The notes under the pieces: generated by a model
Database searches by the model: none
Told to the model about the DNA's origin: nothing
Seen by the model: the letters and a program-made list of their open reading frames with translations, nothing else
From: Candidatus Poribacteria bacterium
GTDB lineage: Bacteria; Poribacteria; WGA-4E; WGA-3G
Direction of reading: 5' to 3'
Assembly: GCA_026706025.1 (NCBI GenBank)
Contig: JAPOZO010000034.1
Coordinates: 1 to 64,000 of the forward strand
Length of the DNA: 64,000 bases
Part shown: positions 52,955-61,355 of the stretch, one piece after another
Layout of the letters: the number at the start of each line of letters is the position of its first letter
How positions within the stretch are numbered: the first letter of the stretch is position 1
Position numbers and translations under genes: made by a program

Positions 52955-53842
52955 TTAATGCCGATAATTATCGCCGATCAAATTATTGGCGGCGCGGACA
53001 GGACGGAAAAGGGTCTGCCGTTTGGCGGGCATCTCCTCAAGCAGTTTCGGATGCGGTCCCCAAGCACTCCACTTGCTATTGACGGTGTTGTAACAACTGA
53101 AAGTAGCGAGGCGATAGTTCTCCTCGTTCGTCCAGGTGTGCGCGCTATGTGTCAACGCCTCGGTGAAAAAGAGGAGCGAACCTGCGGGGCATTCATAAGT
53201 GTCCCAAATCGGTGAATCTTGGCTCCGGATGGTGTCAGGTGCTGTGTAGACGGCTTTATGGCTCGCTGTAATAAAGAGCGTTCCGCCTTGCCGATATTTG
53301 ACAGGGTTCAGTTCCCAGACGACGCGAGTTAAGCCACTGTGTCCTTTTCCGGGGATACACCGATAGAAGTGCGAGTCACCCGGAAAACGGAGCATGCCGT
53401 TTCCGTTGTGGGGATTGAACTTCGCATCGCCGACAGTGCGATAGAACAGGTGACACGATTCCATGCGGAACCCATAGCACTCTTGGCTTGATAACGCGGG
53501 ATGTGCGAGAAACTCGTTAAGGAAACCGACGACGTTTGGATGGTCAGAGAGGCGTTGCAAGCCCCCCCCGAGCGGCGAACGCTCATGCTTCGGAATCGAC
53601 TCCGGTTCGTGGTGGAGTTTATAGGCGAATTCTTGCATCTCCGCGAGTTCATCACCAGACAGGACACCCGGAACCAAGAGCCAACCGCGCATGTCAAAGA
53701 GGTACTTCTGTTCCTGCGTCGGTGGGACAACAGGTGTACCATCGGAGGTGGTTTTTGTTAATTGTGCATTCTCAATGTCGAGTGCTGCGCCGAGGTTTTT
53801 ATCAACGATAAACGGTTTTGTGTGGTTCGTAACCTCTGCCAT
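52955..53842 (-). CDS. Phytanoyl-CoA dioxygenase family protein (twin 2)
   Basis: 295 residues, near copy of 51942-52829 with the same length. It has the same H145-N-G metal-site text (FNPHNGNGMLRFPGDSHFY), IVWELNPVKYRQGG with V for I at 172, EALTHSAHTW and the same tail LFRPVRAANNLIG. Differences cluster in surface-like positions and at residues 85-95 and 137-142, which may lie near the active site. The intergenic gap between twins is 125 bases and shares little with either gene. Both twins are probably expressed from the aminotransferase promoter region. Functional divergence cannot be judged by eye. Confidence 0.85.
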   Translation of the reverse strand: MAEVTNHTKPFIVDKNLGAALDIENAQLTKTTSDGTPVVPPTQEQKYLFDMRGWLLVPGVLSGDELAEMQEFAYKLHHEPESIPKHERSPLGGGLQRLSDHPNVVGFLNEFLAHPALSSQECYGFRMESCHLFYRTVGDAKFNPHNGNGMLRFPGDSHFYRCIPGKGHSGLTRVVWELNPVKYRQGGTLFITASHKAVYTAPDTIRSQDSPIWDTYECPAGSLLFFTEALTHSAHTWTNEENYRLATFSCYNTVNSKWSAWGPHPKLLEEMPAKRQTLFRPVRAANNLIGDNYRH

Positions 53843-53942
53843 AATAGATTTCCTTTGTATTGGCTGTCAGCCATCAGCCGTCAGCGATCAGTTTTAAGAG
53901 GTTTTCGTTTAAGAATAGCCTCTTTTTGCTGATTGCTGACCG

Positions 53943-55148
53943 CTATGCAGCTTTGGCGCGTTTGAGTGCGTCCTCAGAAACGCTGAGTGTCTTCGCAACA
54001 TCTTCATCGGTATGCGACATAGACATGAACCAAATATGTCCTTCTGGTAGATATAAACCACCATCCAAAGTTGCTTCATAGAAGGTTTTGTGGAACCGTT
54101 GTTGTTTTTCGTCATCGCTATCGGTGCTCAAACCGAAGTAGGGCATGGGTCCGATACCACCGATGCGGGCATTGTCAATACCGAGACGTGCTGTCATCTC
54201 TCTGTAGCCATCTAATAACTTCTGTCCCTGTTTCCACATAAAGGCGACACCGTCTTTGGCTTCGAGTTCGTCAATTGTGGCGATTGCAGCGGCAACGAGC
54301 GATACCTCTCCGTGGAAGGTCGCGGCGACCCAGACATCGCCCACTTCATCCATGATTTCTTCTTTTCCAACGACGACAGCCGTTGCAAATCCGTTTGCGA
54401 GTGCTTTGCCGAAGACAGACATATCTGGTGTGACACCGAAGTATTCCTGCGCGCCGCCTAAAGCATAACGGAACCCGGTTTTGACCTCATCAAAAATCAT
54501 CAGTGCGCCGTTGGCATTGACGAGTGCTTTTGCTTCTTCAAGATACCCGTCCTTAGGCAGGTCCTGTCCGGAAGGCTCCATAATCAAGCAGGCGATCTCG
54601 CCGGGGTGCGCTTTAAAGAGGTCGGCGAGTCCTTCAAGATCGTTAAAATCGACGCTGAGTGTGGCGGCAGCAGCACCTGACAAGTGCCCGCGTGCGTGGC
54701 TACACCAATCGTGCCATCCGTGATAACCGGATCGGATCACCTTTTCTCTAACGGTATATGCGCGAGCGAACTTAATCGCACCGGTTGTTGCGTCGGATCC
54801 GCCAACAAAATAAGCGATTCTGTCCGCTGATGGGATAATCTGAACGAGTTTTTCGGCGAGTTCTACTTCAAGCGTATGCCCGAAATTGTAGACATTGCCA
54901 CGTTCAACGAGGTATTTTGTAACCGTGTCAATCACAGTGGGATAGGCGTGCCCAAGTATCATGGGTCCGTATCCCATCAGATAGTCGATATAGTCGTTTC
55001 CATCGGCATCCCAAAAATGCGCGCCTTTCGCGCCTGCGATCATAACCGGTCTTGGTGGCTGGCTCTGTTTATGGGGTTGCCCACCGCCGACGAGTGCGGC
55101 TCTGGCGCGCTTCTGCCACGCGAGCGATTTTTCAAAACTTCGTTCCAT
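53943..55148 (-). CDS. Class III aminotransferase, GSA-aminomutase-like
   Basis: 401 residues, PLP enzyme of fold type I. Motifs: YIDYLMGYGPMILGHAYP, SGYHGWHDWCS, the PLP Asp in IFDEVKTGFR (D220), and the Schiff-base Lys K248 in VFGKALANGF. The N-terminal FWDADGNDYIDY and the lack of the HemL-specific ends suggest a relative of glutamate-1-semialdehyde aminomutase acting on another substrate, as often seen in secondary-metabolite or catabolic clusters. It is first in the leftward run of the cluster, diverging from the PhyH-HEAT gene; 183 bases between them hold both promoters. AATATTGGAGG precedes the ATG. Confidence 0.85.
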   Translation of the reverse strand: MERSFEKSLAWQKRARAALVGGGQPHKQSQPPRPVMIAGAKGAHFWDADGNDYIDYLMGYGPMILGHAYPTVIDTVTKYLVERGNVYNFGHTLEVELAEKLVQIIPSADRIAYFVGGSDATTGAIKFARAYTVREKVIRSGYHGWHDWCSHARGHLSGAAAATLSVDFNDLEGLADLFKAHPGEIACLIMEPSGQDLPKDGYLEEAKALVNANGALMIFDEVKTGFRYALGGAQEYFGVTPDMSVFGKALANGFATAVVVGKEEIMDEVGDVWVAATFHGEVSLVAAAIATIDELEAKDGVAFMWKQGQKLLDGYREMTARLGIDNARIGGIGPMPYFGLSTDSDDEKQQRFHKTFYEATLDGGLYLPEGHIWFMSMSHTDEDVAKTLSVSEDALKRAKAA

Positions 55149-55331
55149 TCTGAAACCTCCAATATTGGTATCCTATGCGTTGAAATCCGCCTTAATTTTA
55201 AATTTTAGCATAATTCGGGATTTGATGGGAGAATTTCTTGAAAAATAGTCCGATTTTATGGAATAATAAAATCACTGGATTGTTGTGAATAGGATTTATA
55301 GCACGTTTGAGAAAAGAGGAAGGAATAAAAA

Positions 55332-56705
55332 ATGGCAGTGAACCTCTTAAGCGACGCGCAGATGCGGCATTTCATCGCGAACGGTTTCGTGACCGTCACA
55401 ACCGAACTGCCTGCGCAATTTCACGATGCAGTCTATGAAAAGACTGTAGACGTCTTCGATAAGGAAGGGAATCCGGGTAACAACCTTTTGCCGAGAATAC
55501 CGGAGATTCAGCAGGTCTTTGACGATCCAAACGTTGAAGGTGCCTTGACGAGTCTGCTGGGTGCTGACCACTATATGCAGCCGCACCGGCATCCGCATTA
55601 CAATCCGCCCGGGAGTAAAGGGCAAGGACTGCACCAAGACGGCGGGAAACGGTGGTCGCACCATACGCGCAGGCTGTTGGTCTTCTATTATCCGCAGGAT
55701 ACTCCTGTTGAACTCGGTCCGACTGGCGTGGTACCGATGAGCCACTACTTTAGTACAAGTGAAGGTTCGGGGGTCTCGCGGGAACAACCTATTATAGGCG
55801 AAGCGGGAACAGTTGCTTTCGCAAACTATGATCTGTGGCACCGTGCCATGCCGAACAGCAGCGAGAAGCGGCGCTATATGATGAAATTCCTCTATGCCCG
55901 GATGTCAGAACCAGAAGTACCGACGTGGGCAAATAAGGAAACAGACTGGGCAAACGGGACTTCCGTGGGACCGGCTGAACATCAAGAGATGTTTCGCCAT
56001 CTCTGGAACTGGCATCGAGGGATTGAAGATAATGGCTCACACGGGACATCAAATGGCGAACCGTTGTCTGATTTGATCAGTGCACTGAATAGTACGTCTG
56101 AATCGACAGGATTGCAAGCGGCTTATGCGTTGTCCCGATTTGCGGAGAAGGCGGTGCCTGCTTTGGTGCGGTGTCTGCAAGAAGAATCGGAGACGACGCG
56201 TCGAAACGCCTGTTATGCGCTCAATGCAGTCGGAACCGCTGCTGTTGAACCCCTACGTGATGCGTTGAAAGATTCGTGTGAACATACGCGGGATAATGCA
56301 GCAGAGGCACTCGGTGACTTGGGGAACAAAGCCCAACCAGCGGTGCCAGCACTGATTGAGACACTCTCTGATGCGTCGGGTCGTGTACGGTCACACACGG
56401 TAGAGGCGTTAGGGACAACGAGTCAAGCGAGTTCACTCGCCGTTCCGGGTCTTATAAAGGCGTTGGAAGATGCGAGTGAGGGAGTCCGCCGAAATGCGGT
56501 GTTCGCGTTAGCGAGAATCGGTGATAACGCTGCGGATGCTGTTGAAGGGTTACAGAATATGCTGTTTGACGCGAACCGCTATATTCGTGGTGATGCTGTG
56601 CATGCGCTTTACCGTATCGGGACACCAGAGGCGAAAGCGGCGCTGCTGCGTCATCTTCAGACGACGCGTTGGTGTCCGATCACCTCAAGCGAAAGTACGT
56701 TTTAG
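55332..56705 (+). CDS. PhyH dioxygenase fused to HEAT repeats
   Basis: 457 residues. Residues 1-210 are a PhyH domain with a classical metal triad: H101-Q-D103 in GLHQDGGK, H170 in DLWHRAMP and an Arg at 180 in SEKRRY. Residues about 245-450 are HEAT/PBS-lyase repeats (QAAYALSRFAEKAVPALVRC, RRNACYALNAVGTAAVEPL, RDNAAEALGDLGNKAQPAV, RSHTVEALGTTSQASSLAVP), a superhelix for protein binding. This fusion is uncommon; it may direct the oxygenase to a protein partner or substrate. GAGGAAGG precedes the ATG. It faces away from the aminotransferase. Other PhyH proteins here are single-domain. Confidence 0.85.
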   Translation: MAVNLLSDAQMRHFIANGFVTVTTELPAQFHDAVYEKTVDVFDKEGNPGNNLLPRIPEIQQVFDDPNVEGALTSLLGADHYMQPHRHPHYNPPGSKGQGLHQDGGKRWSHHTRRLLVFYYPQDTPVELGPTGVVPMSHYFSTSEGSGVSREQPIIGEAGTVAFANYDLWHRAMPNSSEKRRYMMKFLYARMSEPEVPTWANKETDWANGTSVGPAEHQEMFRHLWNWHRGIEDNGSHGTSNGEPLSDLISALNSTSESTGLQAAYALSRFAEKAVPALVRCLQEESETTRRNACYALNAVGTAAVEPLRDALKDSCEHTRDNAAEALGDLGNKAQPAVPALIETLSDASGRVRSHTVEALGTTSQASSLAVPGLIKALEDASEGVRRNAVFALARIGDNAADAVEGLQNMLFDANRYIRGDAVHALYRIGTPEAKAALLRHLQTTRWCPITSSESTF

Positions 56706-56726
56706 GTTAGATTGAGATTCTGTTTC

Positions 56727-56747
56727 GGCGCGGTTACAAACCGCGCC
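56727..56747. repeat. GGCGCGGTT / AACCGCGCC palindrome
   Basis: 9-base arms around ACA, followed by TACCGCG; same layout as the GGTTCGGTT and GTAGGGG palindromes. It lies between the convergent PhyH-HEAT and SDR genes and may terminate one or both. Confidence 0.65.
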
Positions 56748-56786
56748 TACCGCGATGTGGTCCTTACGGTAATGTGATGAGAAAAT

Positions 56787-57503
56787 TTAGGTAAAAAATT
56801 CTTCGTTATGGGGACGGACATCCACCTCAAAAGTCCACGCGCTTCTTTCCTGTTGCACTAATGCCCAATAGGTGTCGGCGATTGCATCGGGTTCGAGGAG
56901 CGGTTCATTTTCACTGAGTTTATAGCGTTGTCGTACACCGGGTGTATCAATAACACCGTCGATAATAACATGGGCGACATGGATGCCGTGCGGACCGACC
57001 TCGCGGGCGAGTGCCGATGCTAAGCCTCGCGTCGCATACTTGGCACTGCTGAACGCCAAAGCCCCTGCCCTACCACGAACAGCGGAGGTTGCCCCTGTAA
57101 AGAGTATGTTCCCGCCACCTTTTTTTAGCATTCCCGGCACGACCTGCTTTGAACAGAGGAACCCACCGAGGGTACAGACGCGCCATGCGCCCTCAAATGC
57201 TTCTGGAGTAAGGTCAGCGAAACTGCCCCAGGCTGCGTTTCCAGCATGATTCACCAAGATATCCGGGTCACCGAGTTCTTCTCGAATACGATCGAAACTT
57301 TGATCTACCTGCTCAGGTTCGGTAATATCTGTCGGGATTGGGATGGCTGTGCGTCCGGATTTTGCCAATCGCGTGGATAGGTTTTTAATGTAGGCAGATG
57401 AGCGCGACAGAAGTGCTACGTTACATCCTTCTTCTACAAATTTACGTGCGAGTGCAGCCCCTAAACCGGGACCGACACCTGCAATAACTGCTATTTTTTC
57501 CAT
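56787..57503 (-). CDS. Short-chain dehydrogenase/reductase, atypical active site
   Basis: 238 residues. Rossmann fold with GVGPGLGAALAR (G-x-x-x-G-x-G), NHAGNAAWGSF (N-A-G) and the helix region ALAFSSAKYATRGLASALAR. In classical SDRs this last stretch reads Y-x-x-x-K; here the Tyr position holds Phe (F-S-S-A-K), as in a subgroup whose members also carry GIHVAHVIIDG. The catalytic role of Tyr is then unclear. It may act on a polar or activated substrate or use another proton donor. It is in the oxidative cluster but convergent with PhyH-HEAT. Confidence 0.8.
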   Translation of the reverse strand: MEKIAVIAGVGPGLGAALARKFVEEGCNVALLSRSSAYIKNLSTRLAKSGRTAIPIPTDITEPEQVDQSFDRIREELGDPDILVNHAGNAAWGSFADLTPEAFEGAWRVCTLGGFLCSKQVVPGMLKKGGGNILFTGATSAVRGRAGALAFSSAKYATRGLASALAREVGPHGIHVAHVIIDGVIDTPGVRQRYKLSENEPLLEPDAIADTYWALVQQERSAWTFEVDVRPHNEEFFT

Positions 57504-57830
57504 AGTGATTCCTTCAGGCCTTATGAAAATTTGGGAGTTGGGTCTGCTTTCAGTTCACCGTGATCTATATAGACTTACGAAAATTTGTAAGTTAGGTTTC
57601 ACTTTCAGTTCAACCCGCCTATATGGTTAACGCAAGTTGTCACCTATGCGAGACATAGCACCCCTACGGGGTGCGGTGCCTTGAATGTCCAATTTTCTAT
57701 AGACATAACACCCCTACGGGGTAAAAAGAGAAAGTTTTCCTTGAAACGTCTATGTTTAAACATCCAAGAGCTATTAGGTAGCAACTTGGGTTATTCTTAG
57801 CGAAAGCGTGCTGCAAAAACCGCCGATATT
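57504..57830. other. Intergenic region with CTATAGACAT...GGGGTG and TAGCAACTTGGG repeats
   Basis: 327 bases. ACATAGCACCCCTACGGGGTG (57653-57673) and CTATAGACATAACACCCCTA plus CGGGG (57697-57721) both form ACCCC/GGGGT hairpins. TAGCAACTTGGGTTA is at 57778-57792. The same set, less regular, is at 39999-40092. No ORF. Confidence 0.6.
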
Positions 57831-59042
57831 TTATTCGTGTCTAAGTGCATCAATCGGATGAAGTTTCGAGGCTTTCCATGCGGGATACGCGCCAAAAAAG
57901 ACCCCTACCAACGCACTGACGATAAACGAGACGACAGCGTACATCACAGAGACTTCGGTTCGCCATCCCCAAATCGATGGCACGCCTTCCGCGCCCAGGA
58001 TCCCAACGCCAATACCGAGGGCACCGCCAACGAGCGCGAGTGTCGTAGATTCAACGAGGAACTGCGCGAGGATATCGATGCGCTGTGCGCCGACAGCCTT
58101 CCTAAGCCCAATCTCTTTCGTCCGCTCCGTTACAGAGACAAGCATAATGTTCATAATGCCGATCCCGCCAACAACGAGCGAGACAACAGCGATCCCCAAA
58201 ATCATATTGGTAAAAGTTTGGCTTGATTCTTCAAGTGTTTCCATGAACTCCGCTTGGTTGCGAATGTGAAAATCAGGCTCCTTATTTATAGGGATTTCGT
58301 GTTCCTTTCGGATGAGTTCAATTAGCTCGGTTTCTGCCGCAGCAATGAGTTTGTCGTTATTCGCTTGTACACTGATACTCGATAGATAGTCATTTCCGAA
58401 AACGCGCTTCATAGCAGTTGAATAGGGGATGAAAACTTGGTCATCGGGGTTGCGCCATCCGCTCGCCCCTTTCTCTTTCATAACACCTACAACGTGGAAA
58501 CCAACATTTTTAATTTTGACTATTTGACCGACGGGTTCTCCGGTTTCAAAGAGATTATCAACAACAGTCTTACCGAGCACACAGACGCGGTCTCGCTTTC
58601 GTATCTCATACTCAGTAAAAAATCGTCCTTTCTCAACGGTAAAATTCGCTGTGACGAGGTATGCTGGAGAGGTACCGACGATGGTTGTGTTCGTATTTTT
58701 ATTACGGAACTTCACCTGTGCGCGGCTGCTCACTTCTGGCGTGACATAACTAAAAGTTTGTCCGCGTTCCTGTAGTGCCTCCATGTCTTCGACAGTGAGG
58801 GTTCTGCGGGCATCAGCAGATCCGCGTCCGCGAAACATACTTTGTCCAGGTCGGACAGCGAGAATGTTCGCGCCTAATGTCTGAATCCGCTCGGTGATAT
58901 CGGCTTTGGCACCTTCACCGATCGAAGTGGTGGTTATAATCGCGCCGACACCGATGATTACGCCTAACATTGTTAATAGAGATCGGAGTTTGTTTGCCAA
59001 TAAGGCGCTCAATGCGTTTGCAAAACTTTCAAGAATACCCAT
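57831..59042 (-). CDS. ABC transporter permease, MacB type, without ATPase domain
   Basis: 403 residues. FtsX/MacB-type permease: a first membrane helix (LLTMLGVIIGVGAIITTTSI) followed by a large periplasmic domain (MacB_PCD) of about 220 residues, then three C-terminal helices (MILGIAVVSLVVGGIGIMNI, STTLALVGGALGIGVGIL, VMYAVVSFIVSALVGVFFG) with the signature TERTKEIGLRKAVGAQ. MacB of E. coli carries an N-terminal ATPase on the same chain; here it is absent and no ATPase gene lies next door. Cotranscribed with the MacA-like gene 66 bases upstream. It would export a lipoprotein, peptide or drug. Confidence 0.85.
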   Translation of the reverse strand: MGILESFANALSALLANKLRSLLTMLGVIIGVGAIITTTSIGEGAKADITERIQTLGANILAVRPGQSMFRGRGSADARRTLTVEDMEALQERGQTFSYVTPEVSSRAQVKFRNKNTNTTIVGTSPAYLVTANFTVEKGRFFTEYEIRKRDRVCVLGKTVVDNLFETGEPVGQIVKIKNVGFHVVGVMKEKGASGWRNPDDQVFIPYSTAMKRVFGNDYLSSISVQANNDKLIAAAETELIELIRKEHEIPINKEPDFHIRNQAEFMETLEESSQTFTNMILGIAVVSLVVGGIGIMNIMLVSVTERTKEIGLRKAVGAQRIDILAQFLVESTTLALVGGALGIGVGILGAEGVPSIWGWRTEVSVMYAVVSFIVSALVGVFFGAYPAWKASKLHPIDALRHE

Positions 59043-59108
59043 AACGTTCGCTCCTACGCCCAGTTCCGTTCATCATAGCTGGGTGTACCTACACGTAAAT
59101 GATAGTGT

Positions 59109-61190
59109 CTATCGTCCGCGGGGTCCGCCACCGCCCCCCATACGTCGCATTGTAGATGCTGGGTTCTGCATCATGCGTCGCCGCCAATCTTCAGCACCGC
59201 TGCCGCGTTCAAAGCCGCCGATAGCGACGACATCACCTTCGGCGAGTCCTGAGATAACCTCAATCTTCTCATAACTGTTAACACCCGTTACAACGGGCTG
59301 TGGTCGTCCGGGTTGTCCGTCTGCATCGACGATCCTCACCATTTTCCTGCCTCGCATATCAAGGACTGCTTCAGTTGGCAAAGTAAGGATACCAGTTTTG
59401 TTAACAGCCGAGATCTGGACGCTGGCGTTCATACCGGGTTTGAGAAACGGCATCTTTGTGTCTTCAGTCGCTGTAGGTTGCGCCTGGGTCGATGGTTCTT
59501 CTGTTGGTGCTTCCTCAAAGAATCCGCCGAAAAGTCCACCCCAATCATCGTCATCAGCCTCTTCTTTTGCCTCCGCTACGTCAGATGCTTCTGATTGCTG
59601 TGCGGGTTGTTGTGGAAGTGGTTCTTGGGGTGTCGGTCTTGATGGGGCTCCATCAGCCTGACCTCCTTCTGCTTGGCGTTGTTGGCGCATTGCGCGGAAA
59701 CGTTCGCGTTGTTCATCGGTCATATTTGCGAAATCTGGTCGGGCACCGCCGCCTCGCCGACCTTCTGCCCCTTGCATCATCCCTTGACGTGATCCAGTAG
59801 CTGCTACATTTTTCAATTCAGAGGTCACTTCAAATGTTGTTACGTTCTGAATGACTTGCCCTTGGGGCGCAATCTTCAAGACTTCACCCTGAAACGGCAT
59901 ATCGGGGTAGGCTTCAACGTTAATCGTCACGGGTTGTCCGATTTGGATTTTGCCGATGTCAGTTTCATCGACCTCAGTCACGACGTAGACGGTATCAAGG
60001 TCTGCCATGGTGACGATTGCCTGCCCTTCAGTTGAGGCGAGTGAAGAGAGGCGCGAAGTAATCAATTGTCCTTCTTCAACCTTTTTCTCAAGGATTGTTC
60101 CAGAGATGGGTGCCTTGATGACTGTATCATCGTACTCAATTTGGCGAAGTTCGAGCTGCGTTTGATTGCGTTTGACGGCCAAACGTGCGGTCTCAATATC
60201 GCGTTCCTTTCGGGTAATTTGTTTCCGATTCGCTTGTGCGAGTTTCAATGACTCTTCAGCCTGTACGATGCGTTGTTCCTGAAGTTTAATATCCATATCT
60301 CGCGAGGCTTCAGCCTCAACGCGCTCCTTGGCAAGGTCGCGGTTGAATTCCGCCTTTTTGATATCTGCCTTCCCCAATTCAAGTTCTGCCTCAGTCGCCG
60401 GTTTCTTTACCAATTTCAGGTTTTCGGCAGATGACCGATGCCGCGCCTCCGCCGATTTAAGCTGTGCCTGTGAAGACTCTAAGGCAGCCTGCGAGATGAG
60501 TTCTTTCTCATAAAGCTTCTTATTGCGTTCATGCTCTGCGGTTACCAGATCCAAGTTTGCCTTGTCCTGTTCCAGGGAGGCTTGTGCGCGCTGTTTATTT
60601 TCTTCCCGGACTTCATCGGAGGTGAGCAATGTATACCGAATGTTAGCGATTTTGAGGCTGTTTTCAGCATCCATGACCCCGCGTTGGTTGGCTATTTTCT
60701 CAAGACGGATATCTTCCTTGAGTTGGATGAGCCGTTGCTGTGCCTCAGCGAGAGATTCCTGTGACTGCCGGATCTGAATGTCGGACTGCTCTCTCTGGAG
60801 CTGGATGTCAATTTCCGCCTGTTCCAAACGCGCTTTAGCAGATTGTAAATCGGCTTGCGCCTGTTCCAAACTGATCTGGACGTAGGTAGTCTCAATCACA
60901 GCAATGATGTCGTCCTTTTGAACATAATCACCTGCGTCAACCTTGAGTTCCAGAATCTTTCCGCTCGCTTTGGAACTGACTTCAACAATATTCAACGGCT
61001 TAATCGTGCCCGTTGCGTCAATCGTGACTGCAATGTTGCCACGTTCAACGGTTGCTGTCTTTATCGCGTGTGCATCGCTGCTGCCGGCTTCATCTTTGGT
61101 TGCGAACACGATGCGCCCGACAACGACCGCGACTGCTACAACGAGCACAACTGCTACAGCAATTGTAATAACTTTCCACTTTCCCATCAT
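59109..61190 (-). CDS. MacA/HlyD-type membrane fusion protein, unusually long
   Basis: 693 residues from the ATG at 61190 (AGGAGGGAG ten bases upstream). A single N-terminal membrane anchor (VITIAVAVVLVVAVAVVVGR), lipoyl-like half (VEVSSKASGKILELKVDAGD), then about 250 residues of alpha-helical hairpin (RLEQAEIDIQLQREQSDIQI and so on), longer than in MacA. A disordered stretch at about 470-590 is rich in Q, P, E and D (MTDEQRERFRAMRQQRQAEG, ADDDDWGGLFGGFF). The C-terminal barrel region follows (VQISAVNKTGILTLPTEAVL), with a Gly-Arg-rich end. Works with the MacB-type permease; the long hairpin should reach an outer-membrane channel. Confidence 0.85.
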   Translation of the reverse strand: MMGKWKVITIAVAVVLVVAVAVVVGRIVFATKDEAGSSDAHAIKTATVERGNIAVTIDATGTIKPLNIVEVSSKASGKILELKVDAGDYVQKDDIIAVIETTYVQISLEQAQADLQSAKARLEQAEIDIQLQREQSDIQIRQSQESLAEAQQRLIQLKEDIRLEKIANQRGVMDAENSLKIANIRYTLLTSDEVREENKQRAQASLEQDKANLDLVTAEHERNKKLYEKELISQAALESSQAQLKSAEARHRSSAENLKLVKKPATEAELELGKADIKKAEFNRDLAKERVEAEASRDMDIKLQEQRIVQAEESLKLAQANRKQITRKERDIETARLAVKRNQTQLELRQIEYDDTVIKAPISGTILEKKVEEGQLITSRLSSLASTEGQAIVTMADLDTVYVVTEVDETDIGKIQIGQPVTINVEAYPDMPFQGEVLKIAPQGQVIQNVTTFEVTSELKNVAATGSRQGMMQGAEGRRGGGARPDFANMTDEQRERFRAMRQQRQAEGGQADGAPSRPTPQEPLPQQPAQQSEASDVAEAKEEADDDDWGGLFGGFFEEAPTEEPSTQAQPTATEDTKMPFLKPGMNASVQISAVNKTGILTLPTEAVLDMRGRKMVRIVDADGQPGRPQPVVTGVNSYEKIEVISGLAEGDVVAIGGFERGSGAEDWRRRMMQNPASTMRRMGGGGGPRGR

Positions 61191-61278
61191 GGATGACTCC
61201 CTCCTGATATAGGTGCCCATTAAGAGAGTTATTGTAAAGAGAGTTATTGTAAAATCTATCTCTTAACTGAAAACTGAT

Positions 61279-61297
61279 AACTCTCACTGCGAGGCAA
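61279..61297. repeat. AACTCTCACTGCGAGGCAA repeat
   Basis: Fourth copy of the family at 51772-51919, here in the gap upstream of the fusion-protein gene, next to AACTGAAAACTGA runs. Confidence 0.75.
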
Positions 61298-61355
61298 ACT
61301 GAAGACTTTTCTATTTAGTCAAATCTGAAAAAGAAAAAGTTCGTTGTTTTTGTTT

